DNA of 64,000 nucleotides, taken from contig CM055907.1 in the NCBI GenBank assembly GCA_029582155.1, forward strand, positions 8,526,001-8,590,000, written 5' to 3'. Positions 1-12,343 of the stretch are shown here, one piece after another. Both the position numbers and the translations under genes were made by a program. Source of the stretch: Panopea generosa (lineage: Eukaryota; Mollusca; Bivalvia; Adapedonta; Hiatellidae). The stretch's first letter is position 1. Every line of letters starts with the position of its first letter. The notes below the pieces were generated by a model. That model worked only from the letters and a program-made list of their open reading frames with translations, had not been told where the DNA came from and ran no database searches.

Positions 1-3000
1 AATCAATGCTGAGTAAGTGGGTTGGGAGTTGTGTTGGAACATTTGCTCTATATTGGGTAAGTTGCTCAGTAAGTGTAGTGGAATATTTGCTTTATATTGG
101 GTAAATGGGTCGGGAATTGTGTCGGAACATTTGCTCTATGTTGGATAATTGTGTCGGGAGTTGTAGTGCAACATTTAATCAATGAAGAGTACGTGAGTTG
201 AGAATTGTGTTAGAACATTTGCTCTATATTGGGTAAGTGTGTCGGGAGTTGTGGTAGCACATTTAATCAATGCAGAGTAAGTGGGTTGGGAGTTGTGTTG
301 GAACATTTGCTCTATATTGGGTAAGAGTGTCGAGAGTTGTGGTGGCACATTTAATCAATACAGAGTAAGTGGGTTGAGAATTGTGTTAGAACATTTGCTC
401 TATATTGGGTCAGTGTGTCGGGAGTTGTGGTCGCACATTTGATCAATGCAGAGTAAGTGGGTTGGGAGTTGTGTTGGAACATTTGATCAATGCTGAGTAA
501 GTGAGTTGGGAGTTGTGGTGGAACATTTGCACTATATTGGGTAAGTGTGTTTGGAGTTGTGTTGGCACATTTAATCAATGCAGAGTAAGTAAGTTGGAAG
601 TTGTGTAAGAACATTGCTCTATAATGGGTAAATGGGTCGGGCGTTGTGGTGGCACAATTAATCAATGCAGTGTAAGTGGGTTGGGAGATGTGGAGGAGTA
701 TTTGCTCTAAATTGGGTAAGTGGGTCGGGAGTTGTGGTGGCAAATTTTATCAATGCTGAGTAAGTGGGTTGGAAGTTGTGTTGGAACGTTTGCTCTATAT
801 TGGTAAGTGGATCGGGAGTTGTGGTGGCACATTTAATCAATGCAGAGTAAGTGGGTTGGTAGTTGTGTTGGAACATTTGCTCTATATTGTGTAAGTGTGT
901 CTGGAGTTGTGGTGGCACATTTAATCAATGCAGAGTAAGTTGGTTTAGAGTTGTGTTGGAACATTTGTTCTATATTGGGTAAGTGTGTCGGTAGTTGTGG
1001 TGGCACATTAAATCAATGCAGAGTAAGTTGGTTGGGAGTTGTGTTAGAACATTGCCCTATATTGGGTAAGTGGGTTGGGAGTTGTTGAGGAGCATTTGCT
1101 CTATATTGGGTAAGTGGGTTGGGAGTTGTGGTGGCACATTTAATCAATTCAGAGTATGTGGGTTGGGAGTTGTGTTGGTACATTTGCTCCATGTTGTGAG
1201 TGTCGGGAGTTGTGGTGGCACATTTAATCTATGCAGAGTAGGTGGGTTGAGAGTTGTGTTGAAACATTGCTCTAAACTGAATAGGTGGGTCGGGAGTTGT
1301 GGTGGCACATTTAATCAATGCAGAATAAGTGGGTTGGAAGTTGAGGTGGAACATTTGCTCTAAAGTTGGTAAGTGGGTCGGGAGTTGTGGTGGAACATTT
1401 CCTCTATACTGGGTTAGAAATTCGGGAGTTGAGATGGCACATTTAATCAATGCAGAGTAAGTGGGTTGGGAGTTGTGGTGAAACATTGCTCTTTTTTGGG
1501 TAAATGGGTCGGGAGTTATGGTGTAATATTTGCTCTATATTGGGTAAGTGTGTCGGGAGTTGTGGTGGCACATTTAATTAATGCAGAGTAAGTGGGTTGG
1601 GAGTTGTGTTGGAATATTGCTCTATATTGGGTAAGTGTGTCGGGAGTTGTGGTGTCACATTTAATCGATGCTGAGTAAGTGGATTGGGAGTTGTGTTGGA
1701 ACATTTGCTCTATATTGGGTAAGTTGGTCAGGAAGTGTGGTGGAATATTTGCTTCATATTGGGTTAATGGGTCGGGAATTGTGTCGGAACATTTGCTCTA
1801 TGTTGGGTAAGTGTGTCGGGAGGTGTGGTGAAACATTTTCTCTATGTTGGATAAGAGTGTCGGGAGTTGTAGTGCAACATTTAATCAATGAAGAGTACGT
1901 GAGTTGAGAATTGTGTTACAACATTTGCTCTATATTGGGTAAGTGTGTCGGGAGTTGTGGTGGCACATTTAATCAATGCAGAGTAAGTGGGTTGGGAGTT
2001 GTGTTGGAATATTGCTCTATATTGGTTAAGTGTGTCAGGAGTTGTGGTGGCACATTTATTCAATGCAGAGTAAGTTGGTTGGAAGTTGTGTTGGAACATT
2101 GCTCTATATTGGGTAAGTGTGTCGGGAGTTGTGGTGCCACATTTAAACAATGCATAGTAAGTGGGTTGGGAGTTGTGTTGGAACATTGCTGTATAATGGG
2201 TAAGTGTGTCGGGATTTGTGGTGGCACATTTAATCAATGCAGAGTAAGTGGGTTGGGAGTTGTGTTTGAATATTGCTCTATATTGGGTAAGTGTATCTGG
2301 AGTTGTGGTGGCACATTTAATCAATGCAGAGTAATTGGGTTGGAATTTGTGTTGGAATATTGCTCTATATTGTGCTGGTGTGAGCATTTACTCCATATTG
2401 GGTTAGTGTGTTTGGAGTTTTGGTGGAACAATTAAGCAATGCAAAGTAAGTGGGTTGTGAGTTGTGGTTGAGCATTTGCTCTATATTGTGTAAGTGTGTC
2501 GGGAGTTGTGTTGGCACATTTAATCAATGCAGAGTGAATGGGTTGGGAGTTGTGTTGGAACATTTGCTCTATATTGGGTTAGTGTGTCGGGAGTTGTGGT
2601 GGAACATTTGATCAATGCTGAGTAAGTGGGTTGAGAGTTGTGGTGGAACATTTGCTCTATATTGGGTAAGTGTGTCGGGATTGGTGGTGGCCCATTTGAT
2701 CAATGCAGAGTAAGTGGGTTGGGAGTTGTGTTGGAACATTTGCTCTATACTGGGTAAGTGTGTCGGGAGTTGTGGTGGCACATTTAATCAATGCTGAGTA
2801 AGTGGGTTGAGGGTTGCGGAGGAGCATTTGCTCTATATTGGGTAAGTGGATCGGGAGTTGTGGTGGCAAATTTAATCAATGCAGAGTAAATGGGTTGGGA
2901 GTTGTGGTGGAACATTGCTCTTTATTGGGTAAATGGGTCGGGAGTCGTGGTGGCAAATTTGATCAATGCTGAGTAAGTGGGTTGAGAGTTGTGGTGGAAT

Positions 3001-4190
3001 ATTTGCTCTATATTGGGTAAGTGGGCCGGGAGTTGTGGTGGCACATTTAATCAGTGCAGAGTAAGTGGGTTGAGAGGTGTGTTGGAACATTGCTTTATAT
3101 TGGGAAAGTGGGCCGGGAGTTGTGGTGGCACATTTAATCAGTGCAGAGTAAATGGGTTGAGAGTTGTGTTGGAACATTTGCTTTATATTGGGTTAGTGTG
3201 TCGGGAGTTATGACGGCACATTTAATCAATGCAGAGTAAATGGGTTGGGATTTGTGTTGGAACATTGCTCTATTTTGGGTTAGTGTTTCGGGAGTTGTGG
3301 TGGCACATTTATTCAATGCAGAGTAAGTGGGTTGGGAGTTGTGTTGGAACATTGCTCTATGTTGGGTAAATGTGTCGGGAGTTGTGGTGGCACATTTGAT
3401 CAAAGCTGGGTAAGTTGGTTGGGAGTTGTGTTGGAACATTGCTCTATATTGCGTAAGTGTGTCGGGAGTTGTGGTGGCACATTTAATCAATGCAGAGTAA
3501 GTGGGATGGGAGTTGTGTTGGAACATTGCTCTATATTAGGTTAGTGTGTCGGGAGTTGTGGTGGCACATTTAATCAATGCAGAGTAAGTGGTTTGAGAGT
3601 TTTGTTGGAACATTGCTCTATATTGGGTAATTGTGTCGGGTGTTGTGGTGGCACATTTAATCAATGCAGAGTAAGTGTGTTGATGTTTTGTTGGATCATT
3701 GCTCTATATTGGGTTAGTGTGTCGGGAGTTGTTGTGGCACATTTAATCAATGCAGAGTAAGTGGGTTGGGAGTTGTGTTGGAACATTGCTCTATATTGGG
3801 TAAGTGTGTCGGGAGTTGCGGTGGCACATTTTATCAATGCAGAGTAGTGGGTTGGGAGTTGTATTTGAACATTGCTCTATATTGGGTAAGTGTGTCTGGA
3901 GTTGTTGTGGCACATTTAATCAATGCAGATTAAGTGGGTTGGGAGTTGTGTTGGAACATTGCTCTATATTGGGTAATTGTGTCTGGAGTTGTGGTGGCAC
4001 ATTTAATCAATGCAGAATAATGGGGTTGAGAGTTGAATTGGAACATTTGCTCTATATTGGGTAAGTGTGTCGGGAGTTATGGTGGCACATTTAATCAATG
4101 CATAGTAAGTGGGTTGAGAGTTGTGTTGGAACATTGCTTATATTGGATAAGTGTGTTTGGAGTTGTGATGGCACATTTAATCTATGCAGA

Positions 4191-4490
4191 GTAAGTGGGT
4201 TGAAAGTTGTGTTGGAACATTGCTCTATATTGAATAAGTGTGTCTGGAGTTGTGGTGGCACATTTAATCAATGCAGAGTAAGTGGGTTGAGAGTTGTGTT
4301 GGAACATTGCTCTATAATGGGTAAGTGTGTTTGGAGTTGTGGTGGCACATTTAATCAATGCAGAGTAAGTGGGTTGAGAGTTGTGTTGGAACCTTGCTCT
4401 ATATTGGATAAGTGTGTCTGGAGTTGTGGTTGCACATTTAATCTATGCAGAGTAAGTGGGTTGAAAGTTGTGTTGGAACATTGCTCTATA
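4191..4490. repeat. Internal duplicate block, copy 1 (pairs with 5110-5409)
   Basis: About 300 bases here match 5110-5409 almost base for base, including private variants such as the GTGTCTGGAG forms and an AACCTTGCTC variant. Neighbouring units differ from each other much more, so the pair reflects a recent block duplication about 919 bp apart inside the array. Confidence 0.8.
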
Positions 4491-5109
4491 TTGGATAAGT
4501 GTGTCTGGAGTTGTGGTGGCACATTTAATCAGTGCAGAGTAAGTGGGTGGAGAGTTGTGTTGGAGCATTGCTCTATAGTGGATAAGTGTGTCGGGAGTTG
4601 TGGTGGCACATTTAATTGATGCATAGTAATTCGGTTGGAAGTTGTGTCGGAACATTTGCTCTATATTGGGTAAGTGGGTCGGGAGTTGTGTTGGATTATT
4701 GCTTTATATTTGGTAAGTGTGTCGGGAGTTGTGGTGGCACATTTAGTCAATGCAGAGTAAGTGGGTTGGGAGTTGTGTTGGAACATTTGCTCTTATTTGG
4801 GTAAGTGTGTCGAGAGTTGTGGTTGCACATTTAAACAATGCAGAGTAAGTTGTTTGGGAGTTGTGTCGGAACATTGCTCTATATATTGGGTAAGTGTGTC
4901 GGGAGTTGTGGTGGTACATTTAGTCAATGCAGAGTAAATGGGTTGTGAGTTGTGGTGGAGCATTTGCTCTGTATTGGGTAAGTGTGTCGGGAGTTGTGGT
5001 GGCAACTTTAATCAATGCAGAGTAAGTGGGTTGGGAGTTTTGTTGGAGCATTTGCTCTATATTGGGTAAGTGGGTGGGTAATTGTGGTGGCACATTTAAA
5101 CAATGCAGA

Positions 5110-5409
5110 GTAAGTGGGTTGAAAGTTGTGTTGGAACATTGCTCTATATTGAATAAGTGTGTCTGGAGTTGTGGTGGCACATTTAATCAATGCAGAGTAA
5201 GTGGGTTGAGAGTTGTGATGGAACATTGCTCTATAATGGGTAAGTGTGTTTGGAGTTGTGGTGGCACATTTAATCAATGCAGAGTAAGTGGGTTGAGAGT
5301 TGTGTTGGAACCTTGCTCTATATTGGATAAGTGTGTCTGGAGTTGTGGTTGCACATTTAATCTATGCAGAGTAAGTGGGTTGAAAGTTGTGTTGGAACAT
5401 TGCTCTATG
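5110..5409. repeat. Internal duplicate block, copy 2 (pairs with 4191-4490)
   Basis: Near-identical to 4191-4490, with the clearest difference a T to A in the GTGTTGGAACATT segment. It consists of about 3.5 dimers of the 87-bp array. Confidence 0.8.
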
Positions 5410-5635
5410 TTGCGTAAGTGGATCGGGAGTTGTGTTGGAACATTTGCTCTATATTTGGTTAGTGTGTCTGGAGTTTTAATGGCCAATTTAATCAATGCTG
5501 AGAATGTGGGTTGGGAGTTGTGTTGGGACATTGTTTATATTGGGTAAGTGTGTCGGGAGTTGTGTTGGCACATTTAATCAATACTGTGTTAGTGGTTTGG
5601 GAGTTGTGTTTGCAACATTTGCTCTATGTTGGGTT

Positions 5636-7860
5636 AGTGGGTTTAGAGGTTTGGTGGAACATTTTCTCTATGTTGGGTTAGTGGGTTTGGAGTTTTGGTG
5701 GAACATTTGTTCTTTGTTTGGTAAGTTGGTTGGGAGTTTTGATGGAACATTTGCTCTTTATTAGGGTAGTGGGTTGTGAGTTTTAGTGGAACATTTGCTC
5801 TAAGTTTGGTATGTGAGTTTGGAGTTGTGATGGAAAATTTGTTAATTGTTTGGTTAGTTGGTTGGAAGTTGTGGTAGAAATTTGTTCTGTGTAGGGTAAG
5901 TGGATAAAAAGTTTCAGTGGAGCATTTGCTCTTTGTTGGATAACTTTGGTCGGAGTTGAAGTAAATATTTGCACGTTGTTGAGTTAGTGGGTTGGGCGTT
6001 TTTGTGGAATATTTGCTCTTTGTTGGGTTAGTAGGTTTGGAGTTTTGGTTGAACATTTGCTCTATGTTGGTTGAGCGGGTTTTGAGTTGTGGTGGAACAT
6101 TTGTTCTTTGTTGGGTAAGTTGGTTGGGAGTTGTGGTGGAACATTTGTTCTGTGTTGGGTAAGTGAGTCGGGAGTTGTGGTGTAATATTTGTTCTTTGTT
6201 GGGTAAGAGAGTTGAGAGTTATGGTGAAACATTTGCTCTTTGATGTGTAAGTTGGTAAGGAGATGAGGTGGAATATTTGCTCCATGTTTGGTAAATGGTT
6301 GGTAGTTATAGTGAAACATTTGCTCTATTTTAGGTAAGTTGGAAGGGAGATGAAGTGGAATATTTGCTCTATGTTGGGTAAATGGTTGGGAGTTATATTG
6401 AAACATTTGCTCTATGTTGGGTAAGTTTGTAGGGAGATGAGGTGGAATGTTTGCTCTTTGTTGGGTAAATTGTTGGGAGTTATAGTGAAACATTGGCTCT
6501 CTGCTAAGTAAGTTGGTTTGGAGTTGTGATGGAACATTTACTATATGTTGGGTAAGTGGGTTGGGAGTTATAATGAAACATTTGCTCTTTGTTTGGTAAG
6601 TTGGTAGGGTGTTGAGGTGGAACATTTGCTCTATATTGGGTAAGTGGTTGGGAGTTATAGTGAAACATTTGCTCTTTAAATGGTAAGGTAAGTGGGTAGG
6701 GATTGTTTGGGTTAGTAGGTTTGGAGTTTTGGTGGAGCATTTGCTCTATGTTGGGTTAATGGGTTTGGAGTTGTGGTCGAACATTTGTACGTTGTTGGGT
6801 AAGTTGGTTGTGGTGGAACATTTGCTTTGTGTTCGGTAAGTGGGTTAGGAGTTGTGGTGGAACATTTGCTCTATGTTGGGTACATGGTTGGGAATTAAAT
6901 TTAAACATTTGCTTTATGTTTGGTAAGTAGGTAGAGCGTTGTGGTGGAAAAATTGCTCAGAGTTGGGCAAGTGGGTTGGGAGTTGTAGTGGAATATTTGC
7001 TCTTTGTTGGGAAAGTTGGTAGGGAGTTGAGGTGGAACATTTTCTCTATGTTGGGAAAATATTTGGGAGTTATATTTTATCGTTTGCTCTATGTTAGGTA
7101 AGTGGGTTGGGAGTTATGGTGGAACATTTGCTATTTGTTGGGTAAGTGGATTGGAGATTATAGTTAAACATTTGCTCTTTGTTGGGTTAGTGGGTTGTGG
7201 TTTTTAGTAGAACATTTGTTCTATATTGGCTAAGTTGGTTGGGAGTTGTGTGACGGACCATTTGTTCTATATTGGATTGGAAGGTTTAGAGTTATGATGT
7301 AACATTTGCTCTATGTTTGGAGTTATGGTGAAGCATTTGTTGTTGTGGTGGATAATTTGCTCTGAGTTAGGTAAGTTGGTTGGGAGTTGTGGTTGGATAT
7401 TTGCTCTATGTTTGGTTATTGGGTTCGGAGTTGAGATGAAACATTTGCTCTGTGTTGGGTTAGTGGCTGGGAGTTATAGTGAAACATTTGCTCTTGTTGG
7501 GTGAATGGTTGGGAGTTGTGCTGGAACATTTGCTCTATTTTGGGTAATTGGGTTGGGAGTTGACACGAAACATTTTCTCTTTGTTGGGTAAGTGGGTTGG
7601 GAGTTGTGATGGGACATTTGTTCTATGTTGGGTAAATGAGTTGGGAGTTATGGTGGAATATTTGATCTTTGTTGTGTAAATGGGTTGTGAGTTGTGGTGG
7701 GATATGTGTTCTTTGTTGGGTGAGTAAGTTGGAAGTTGTGTTGGAATATTTGATCTTTGTTGGGTAAATGAGTTGTGAGTTGTAATGTGACATTTGTTCT
7801 TTGTTGGGTAAATGAGTTCGGAGTTGAGGTAGAATATTTGATCTTTGTTGGATAAATGCT
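5636..7860. repeat. Minisatellite, single B-type monomer (about 44 bp)
   Basis: The array continues but the A monomer is gone. Units read roughly GGAACATTTGCTCTTTGTTGGG plus TAAGTGGGTTGGGAGTTGTG. Units are more diverged than on the left and have indels, so open frames are shorter. The array ends near 7860. Confidence 0.9.
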
Positions 7861-8821
7861 TGGTAGTTAGGATGGTTATTGATTACAGCAAAGTAAAACA
7901 TATTATAGATAAGATCATGGGATTGCTTGAACATATATGTGATGAACATGACTGCTGTTACTATTTGTATGGAAAATGATAAGAGCTAATAAATAGATGG
8001 ATTAATCCAAAGATACACAGGATCTCGTCACGACGTACTCTATTACTGGTTTTTGCTGTTATAGTATATAGTGGTTTATATATGCTAAATAGCAAATCAT
8101 GTTAGAACAACTTTAGCGTATCGAACTGTTTGGTTGATTTCAATGAAAGACAATAGTGTGGGAAACATGACCGCATCTCGTTTGTGAAAATCATGTATAT
8201 ATGTATAATATTCCGTTGACCCTCTTACTTAGAACTAGTAATTTTGACGAGCAGAATAAGATGAATATTAAAAACATAAAAGTTGATTCTTGTAAATCTA
8301 TAGGATTGATATGAATGTGGATGGATTCTTATGTCTTACTTAAGTAGTTGAATACATCAAACTTTTTATTTGTGTATTTGGTGATTACTAAATTTAACCG
8401 CTATTGTTTTTTTTTATAATACTATATATATGGTCTAACTAGATGATTAAATTTGATTAATAGACTTTAATTTATTTTATTTTACCTTGTGTAGTCATAT
8501 AATATAAGCCAATAACCTATCGTTAGTATAGACCTATCAGCTCATCAGGTCTTAAACACCACGGGCGCCATGCAACTTCAAGTTTTAAATTTGATGTGAA
8601 CATAAAAATCAATCAGTGCTAAATATACAATCGTCAAATAAGGGTGCGCTTAATTGGTCAAATGCTTTGGCTCTGGTCAATATGAACGCTATGTCATCGG
8701 AGCGCTTCTCATTTTGTTGAATGTAAGCCAAATAATATTAAAAAGACTATCGATCCACACGAGTTTTTAAAATCCTTATACAAATATATTGTTTGCTTAT
8801 TATATTCTTGTACATTTTCAG
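7861..8821. other. AT-rich upstream region, no gene seen
   Basis: This is the 5' flank of the NLR-like gene. I see no open frame or RNA gene. A pyrimidine-rich tract ending in AG at 8820-8821, 21 bases before the ATG, looks like a splice acceptor, so a non-coding first exon may lie in this stretch. I could not assign a promoter. Confidence 0.4.
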
Positions 8822-8842
8822 TTTATCTGACAGACACATACA

Positions 8843-9349
8843 ATGGCGACATTGGAAAAGAGCTTGAACGTTCCTGAATATAGACAATGGATGAAAGGGG
8901 GTCTTGTGTTGAAACATCTCCAAGCTGGAATAGCAGACTATCTAGATGATGAAGTGAGAACTCTGCATGGAACGATACTGAATACTGTTAAAGCAAGCCT
9001 ACCGGCGGGAGTAGCTGTGCAATGTGTTGCTTGTAACAACAATTTAGCTAGAAAGAAAAAATGGACATGTTCTAGTCATAATATATGTACAAATATAAGA
9101 GATGAATTAGAAATTCAACATGAAAAAGGACACGGAAAGCTTACCATGGGCAACACAGACGTCAGTAAATGGACTGACGCAAACAAACATTGGGAGATCG
9201 GAAAGTGTTACTGTTCCCCCGGGTATACAGACAAACAGACGGTCAAGGAAATAGACTGTTCAGGTCTGCTTGGTCTGATCAGTAATTGTAAAGTAATCAA
9301 ACAGAAATTCTCAAACACATTGACGCAGCCATACAATTTGTTTGAAGAG
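8843..9349 (+). CDS. NLR-like gene exon 1: CXorf38/DUF4559-like domain
   Basis: 169 codons from ATG 8843, ending in TTTGAAGAG before donor GTATGT. The protein starts with a helical segment containing PEYRQWMKGGLVLKHLQAGI, then a cysteine cluster (CVAC, TC, IC), then a GN...W...WEIGK...DKQ...D..GLL.LI..C pattern. From memory, the same order and spacing occurs in the vertebrate protein CXorf38 (DUF4559), whose biochemical role is not established. The ATG is the first in the exon and follows a likely acceptor at 8821. Confidence 0.8.
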
Positions 9350-9767
9350 GTATGTGCACTTATATATATATGTTTATAATATTTTATAAGAATGAAATTG
9401 AAGTACATGTATCATTTTTATTCAGTTGAACTGAATCAGCCAATCGAATGAGAGAATGGATAAATGTAACCAGCTCATCTACTGCCATCTGTGACGTGCA
9501 TGTATACCATCTTTTTTTATGTCGAAGAAACTGAAATTGATCATTTTATCGGACATTGACAAATATAAAATACCGATTTTGTTATACATGTAGTTTATAG
9601 TAATCATATTTTTCTTGTTTATAATACAAATCTATATCTAAAATTCACGACATTAAAATTTATATTGAAGTTTTCTTTTAGTTTAGTGATAAACTGTTAT
9701 TATTTTAAACATATTAAATGATGTCTAAATTAACAAAACTTAAACTTTGACTTCACATCATGACCAG

Positions 9768-9926
9768 GTTCGAGATATTCGTAACAAAAAGATTATGCAT
9801 TCTTCCGACCTTGCTCTTCGAAACACAGATCTGGACGAACTCGTCAAGAAATCGATGGATATACTGCAGGAACAAAGCAAGGTGCTGACCAACAATGCCA
9901 CACTTGCATCACTCGCCAATAAACAT
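9768..9926 (+). CDS. NLR-like gene exon 2: end of CXorf38-like domain, RNKKIMH motif
   Basis: 53 codons between acceptor CAG (9765-9767) and donor GTATGT, phase 0 on both sides. It begins VRDIRNKKIMHSSDLAL, matching the CXorf38 family segment where R-N-x-x-M-H-S-S follows the LI..C region of exon 1. The R-x5-H spacing also fits the active-site pattern of HEPN-fold ribonucleases (R-x4-6-H, often with N after R). The rest is helical. Confidence 0.8.
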
Positions 9927-10240
9927 GTATGTAAAATGTAAACAAATTGAGTTTTTCTCAAAATGACAGTTTGTTTAAAGATTTAATATATATTTGAACA
10001 TGAAGATTGTAGACATTTTTTAATACTTGGAAATTTCAAATCATGACCTACGTGCATATATGTTACTTAAATAATTTAAACATATGAAGTCTTACTTGCT
10101 GCGGACAGCAAGTTATGGCTTGGTTGCTACTATTATTCACTATGTATGTAACACAATATTATTTTCAAATACCGAAGAAACATATTACTATGCAGCTACA
10201 AAATATTAAGTTATGTAATTATTACGTTAATTATTTTCAG

Positions 10241-10306
10241 GATGAAAATCAGGAATTCTTGAAAAAAGCTTCGTATATGGATGATGCCGGCCGTAAAATT
10301 GGTGAA
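10241..10306 (+). CDS. NLR-like gene exon 3: short helical linker
   Basis: 22 codons (DENQEFLKKASYMDDAGRKIGE) between TTATTTTCAG and GTATGT, phase 0 both sides. Its support is the strong splice signals, matching phase, and hydrophilic helical composition like exons 4 and 5. Confidence 0.7.
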
Positions 10307-11003
10307 GTATGTAAGACGTCTGGTTATTTAGAATTATATATTAAAGCAGGAAATAATGTAACAGTTCCTTGCAAATCAAGCAGCATATATATTACGCACC
10401 TCATATACATCTTAAATTTCTATATGGTTGTAAAATTGTATTCGATTTAGGTTCAAGGATTTATTCGAGTCGACATAGATGAAAATGGTTTTAATTTAAT
10501 ACACAGTGATTTAGTGATTTAAAATTAAGAAAACATTCTTAAAAACAGGAGACGTAACATCCACTATGACAGCAATGACATAAAATAGGTATAATAAAGG
10601 AATTTCAAATATACAAAAAACTAACCACATAGATTATCGCTTAGGAAACTGGAGATTAAATTTGGTTTGAAGTTATTTATAATTTATTCGAAAGAAGACG
10701 ATTGGATCTATTCGATAATAATAGTAAACGTTAAAGCTAGATTATATAACGTTGCGTTATAAACCAATTTAAAATCTGCCGAAGGACCAATACGTTTTTG
10801 TTTATTCCGAGATATCTGGAATTTTTGATTTAACAAATATAATTTTATGTGGAAAAAATGAAAATGATTACTTTATCTATGCATTTTATAGTATACATAT
10901 TTGATATTTTGTATGAATATTTTTATATATTAAGTTTATTCATGTATGTTTTGTTTTCAATTTATCTTTGAAAATTAAGTGCAAGTTTATCTTATTAACC
11001 CAG

Positions 11004-11255
11004 ATACACAGATCCGATTTCACGATAACGCTGGAAGACGAGCTTGAGGTACTTGGTGACAAAGTAGAATCGCTTAAAAAGAAACAGGTTCAACACGAAG
11101 AACAGGTCACCCAGCTGATCAATGACCACAAAGCAGCCATCGGAAAGAAAATGACGAAGTTAAATAACAAAAATAAAGATCAAAAGAAACGAATTCTAGG
11201 TTTGGAAACAAAGATAAAATTGGAAATAGACTCTAAACAAAAAGAAATGAAACAA
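11004..11255 (+). CDS. NLR-like gene exon 4: lysine-rich coiled coil
   Basis: 84 codons between acceptor CAG (11001-11003) and donor GTAAGT, phase 0 both sides. The segment LEDELEVLGDKVESLKKKQV and what follows have heptad spacing of L/V/I with K/E/Q elsewhere, typical of a coiled coil. It probably mediates oligomerisation between the N-terminal effector-like domain and the NACHT. Confidence 0.75.
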
Positions 11256-11605
11256 GTAAGTTAAAACATATAACAAAAGTGCCCGAGAGGCGGCCATACA
11301 AGAACCACCTGAAAATGAATCAGTTTTGTTATTTATCTACATTTTTATAAGACTTTAGATTGTTTATACCTTTAAGCATTTTGTTAATGAATTAAATAGA
11401 AGCGTAACCAAATTAAAGAATTGAGATAAGATAAAATAAAAACCAACAACAATAACAACACCCGTTTTATATTACCAATGCTTCATAGCTATATCCTTAA
11501 AACATAAAACAATCAATGATATATTGAGACATTAACTAACTTCTCCGTATTGTGGTAAATTATTATTAATATATATTAAAGTTGTATAAATTATCTATAT
11601 TTTAG

Positions 11606-11930
11606 ATAAATGAAATACTTAAAACAATAAATAGCAGCATAACCGTGAATAATGACACGACAGATAACTTACGATCAGAAATGGAAAAAGTAAGGAAAAA
11701 AAGTGAAGAAATATCAGCATGTATTGAAAGTCACCGACAATGGACAGAATCGGAAATAAAGACGATAAATACACGACTGCAGGAGATTGATACAAACGTA
11801 CAGAAACACGACATACACCTGCAGGATATTGACAGAAATCTTCATGATCAAGGCATACACATGCAGGATATTGACAGAAACTTACACGACGTTCATGAGA
11901 AAATACGTTCAAGAAACGTAAAAGAAAAAG
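11606..11930 (+). CDS. NLR-like gene exon 5: coiled coil with 14-residue repeats
   Basis: 108 codons plus one base, from acceptor TTTTAG to donor G|GTAATT (phase 1). The C-terminal part repeats HDIHLQDIDRNL / QGIHMQDIDRNL, a 14-residue (two-heptad) unit. Phase 1 matches the start of the NACHT exon at 14992. Confidence 0.75.
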
Positions 11931-12101
11931 GTAATTGAAATAAAAATGATTAATTAAGGGACGAATGTTTCTTTCTGTTACATTTATGTTGTAAGCTCAT
12001 AAATATTTATGTTGCCCTGGAACCGGTTTCCCTAAACATCATAACACATATTTAGACTAGTGTTCAATGTTAATAAAATTATAGCATTTCAAATATTTTA
12101 G

Positions 12102-12155
12102 TTGAGGAAAATCAAACTGCTTGATCATGAGAAAATAATTTTAAGAGTCTTAAAG
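12102..12155 (+). other. Candidate 54-bp cassette exon containing a stop
   Basis: AAATATTTTAG precedes and AAAG|GTAATTG follows; the donor context copies that of exon 5. Read in phase 1 from exon 5 it gives V-E-E-N-Q-T-A then TGA at 12122-12124. It could be a decayed duplicate exon end or an isoform-terminating cassette. There is no transcript evidence. Confidence 0.25.
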
Positions 12156-12331
12156 GTAATTGAGATAAATGTTGTCAATAAAGAGACGAATACTTCTTTC
12201 TGTTGCATTGATATTGTAAGCTCACATTGATTTTATTGTTCAGGGACAGGTTTTACTAAACATTTAAACCGATGCCTTTTCATCTCAAATAAAATGACCA
12301 GTACAGCCTACATGCATTTTAAATATTTTAG

Positions 12332-12343
12332 TTGAGAAAAAGT
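12332..12343 (+). other. Candidate 12-bp in-frame microexon
   Basis: The same AAATATTTTAG acceptor context as at 12101 is followed by TTGAGAAAAAGT and a consensus donor GTAAGT. Twelve bases preserve phase 1 and would insert four residues between the coiled coil and NACHT. It is speculative. Confidence 0.2.

Larger units (their letters stand above)
1..5635. repeat. Minisatellite, alternating 43-44 bp monomers (87-bp dimer)
   Basis: Two diverged monomer types alternate. Type A ends in CACATTTAATCAATGCAGAG; type B ends in AACATT(T)GCTCTATATTGGG. Together they make an 87 or 88 bp dimer; for example, the TGTGTCGGG motif recurs at 3458 and 3545. Where the shorter B monomer prevails (about 1900-4600) the period is 87 bp, divisible by three, so open frames of 60-175 codons arise on both strands. 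These frames are cysteine- and tyrosine-rich repeats with no start context or splice structure, and I do not count them as genes. The array continues left of the window. Confidence 0.95.

Noticed and set aside
351-6740. Many 60-187 codon open frames on both strands (Q-P-T-Y-S-A-L-I-K and G-S-C-G-G-T-F-N-Q-C type)
   Set aside because: They follow the 87-bp minisatellite period, occur on both strands at once, and have no start context, splice logic or unique sequence.
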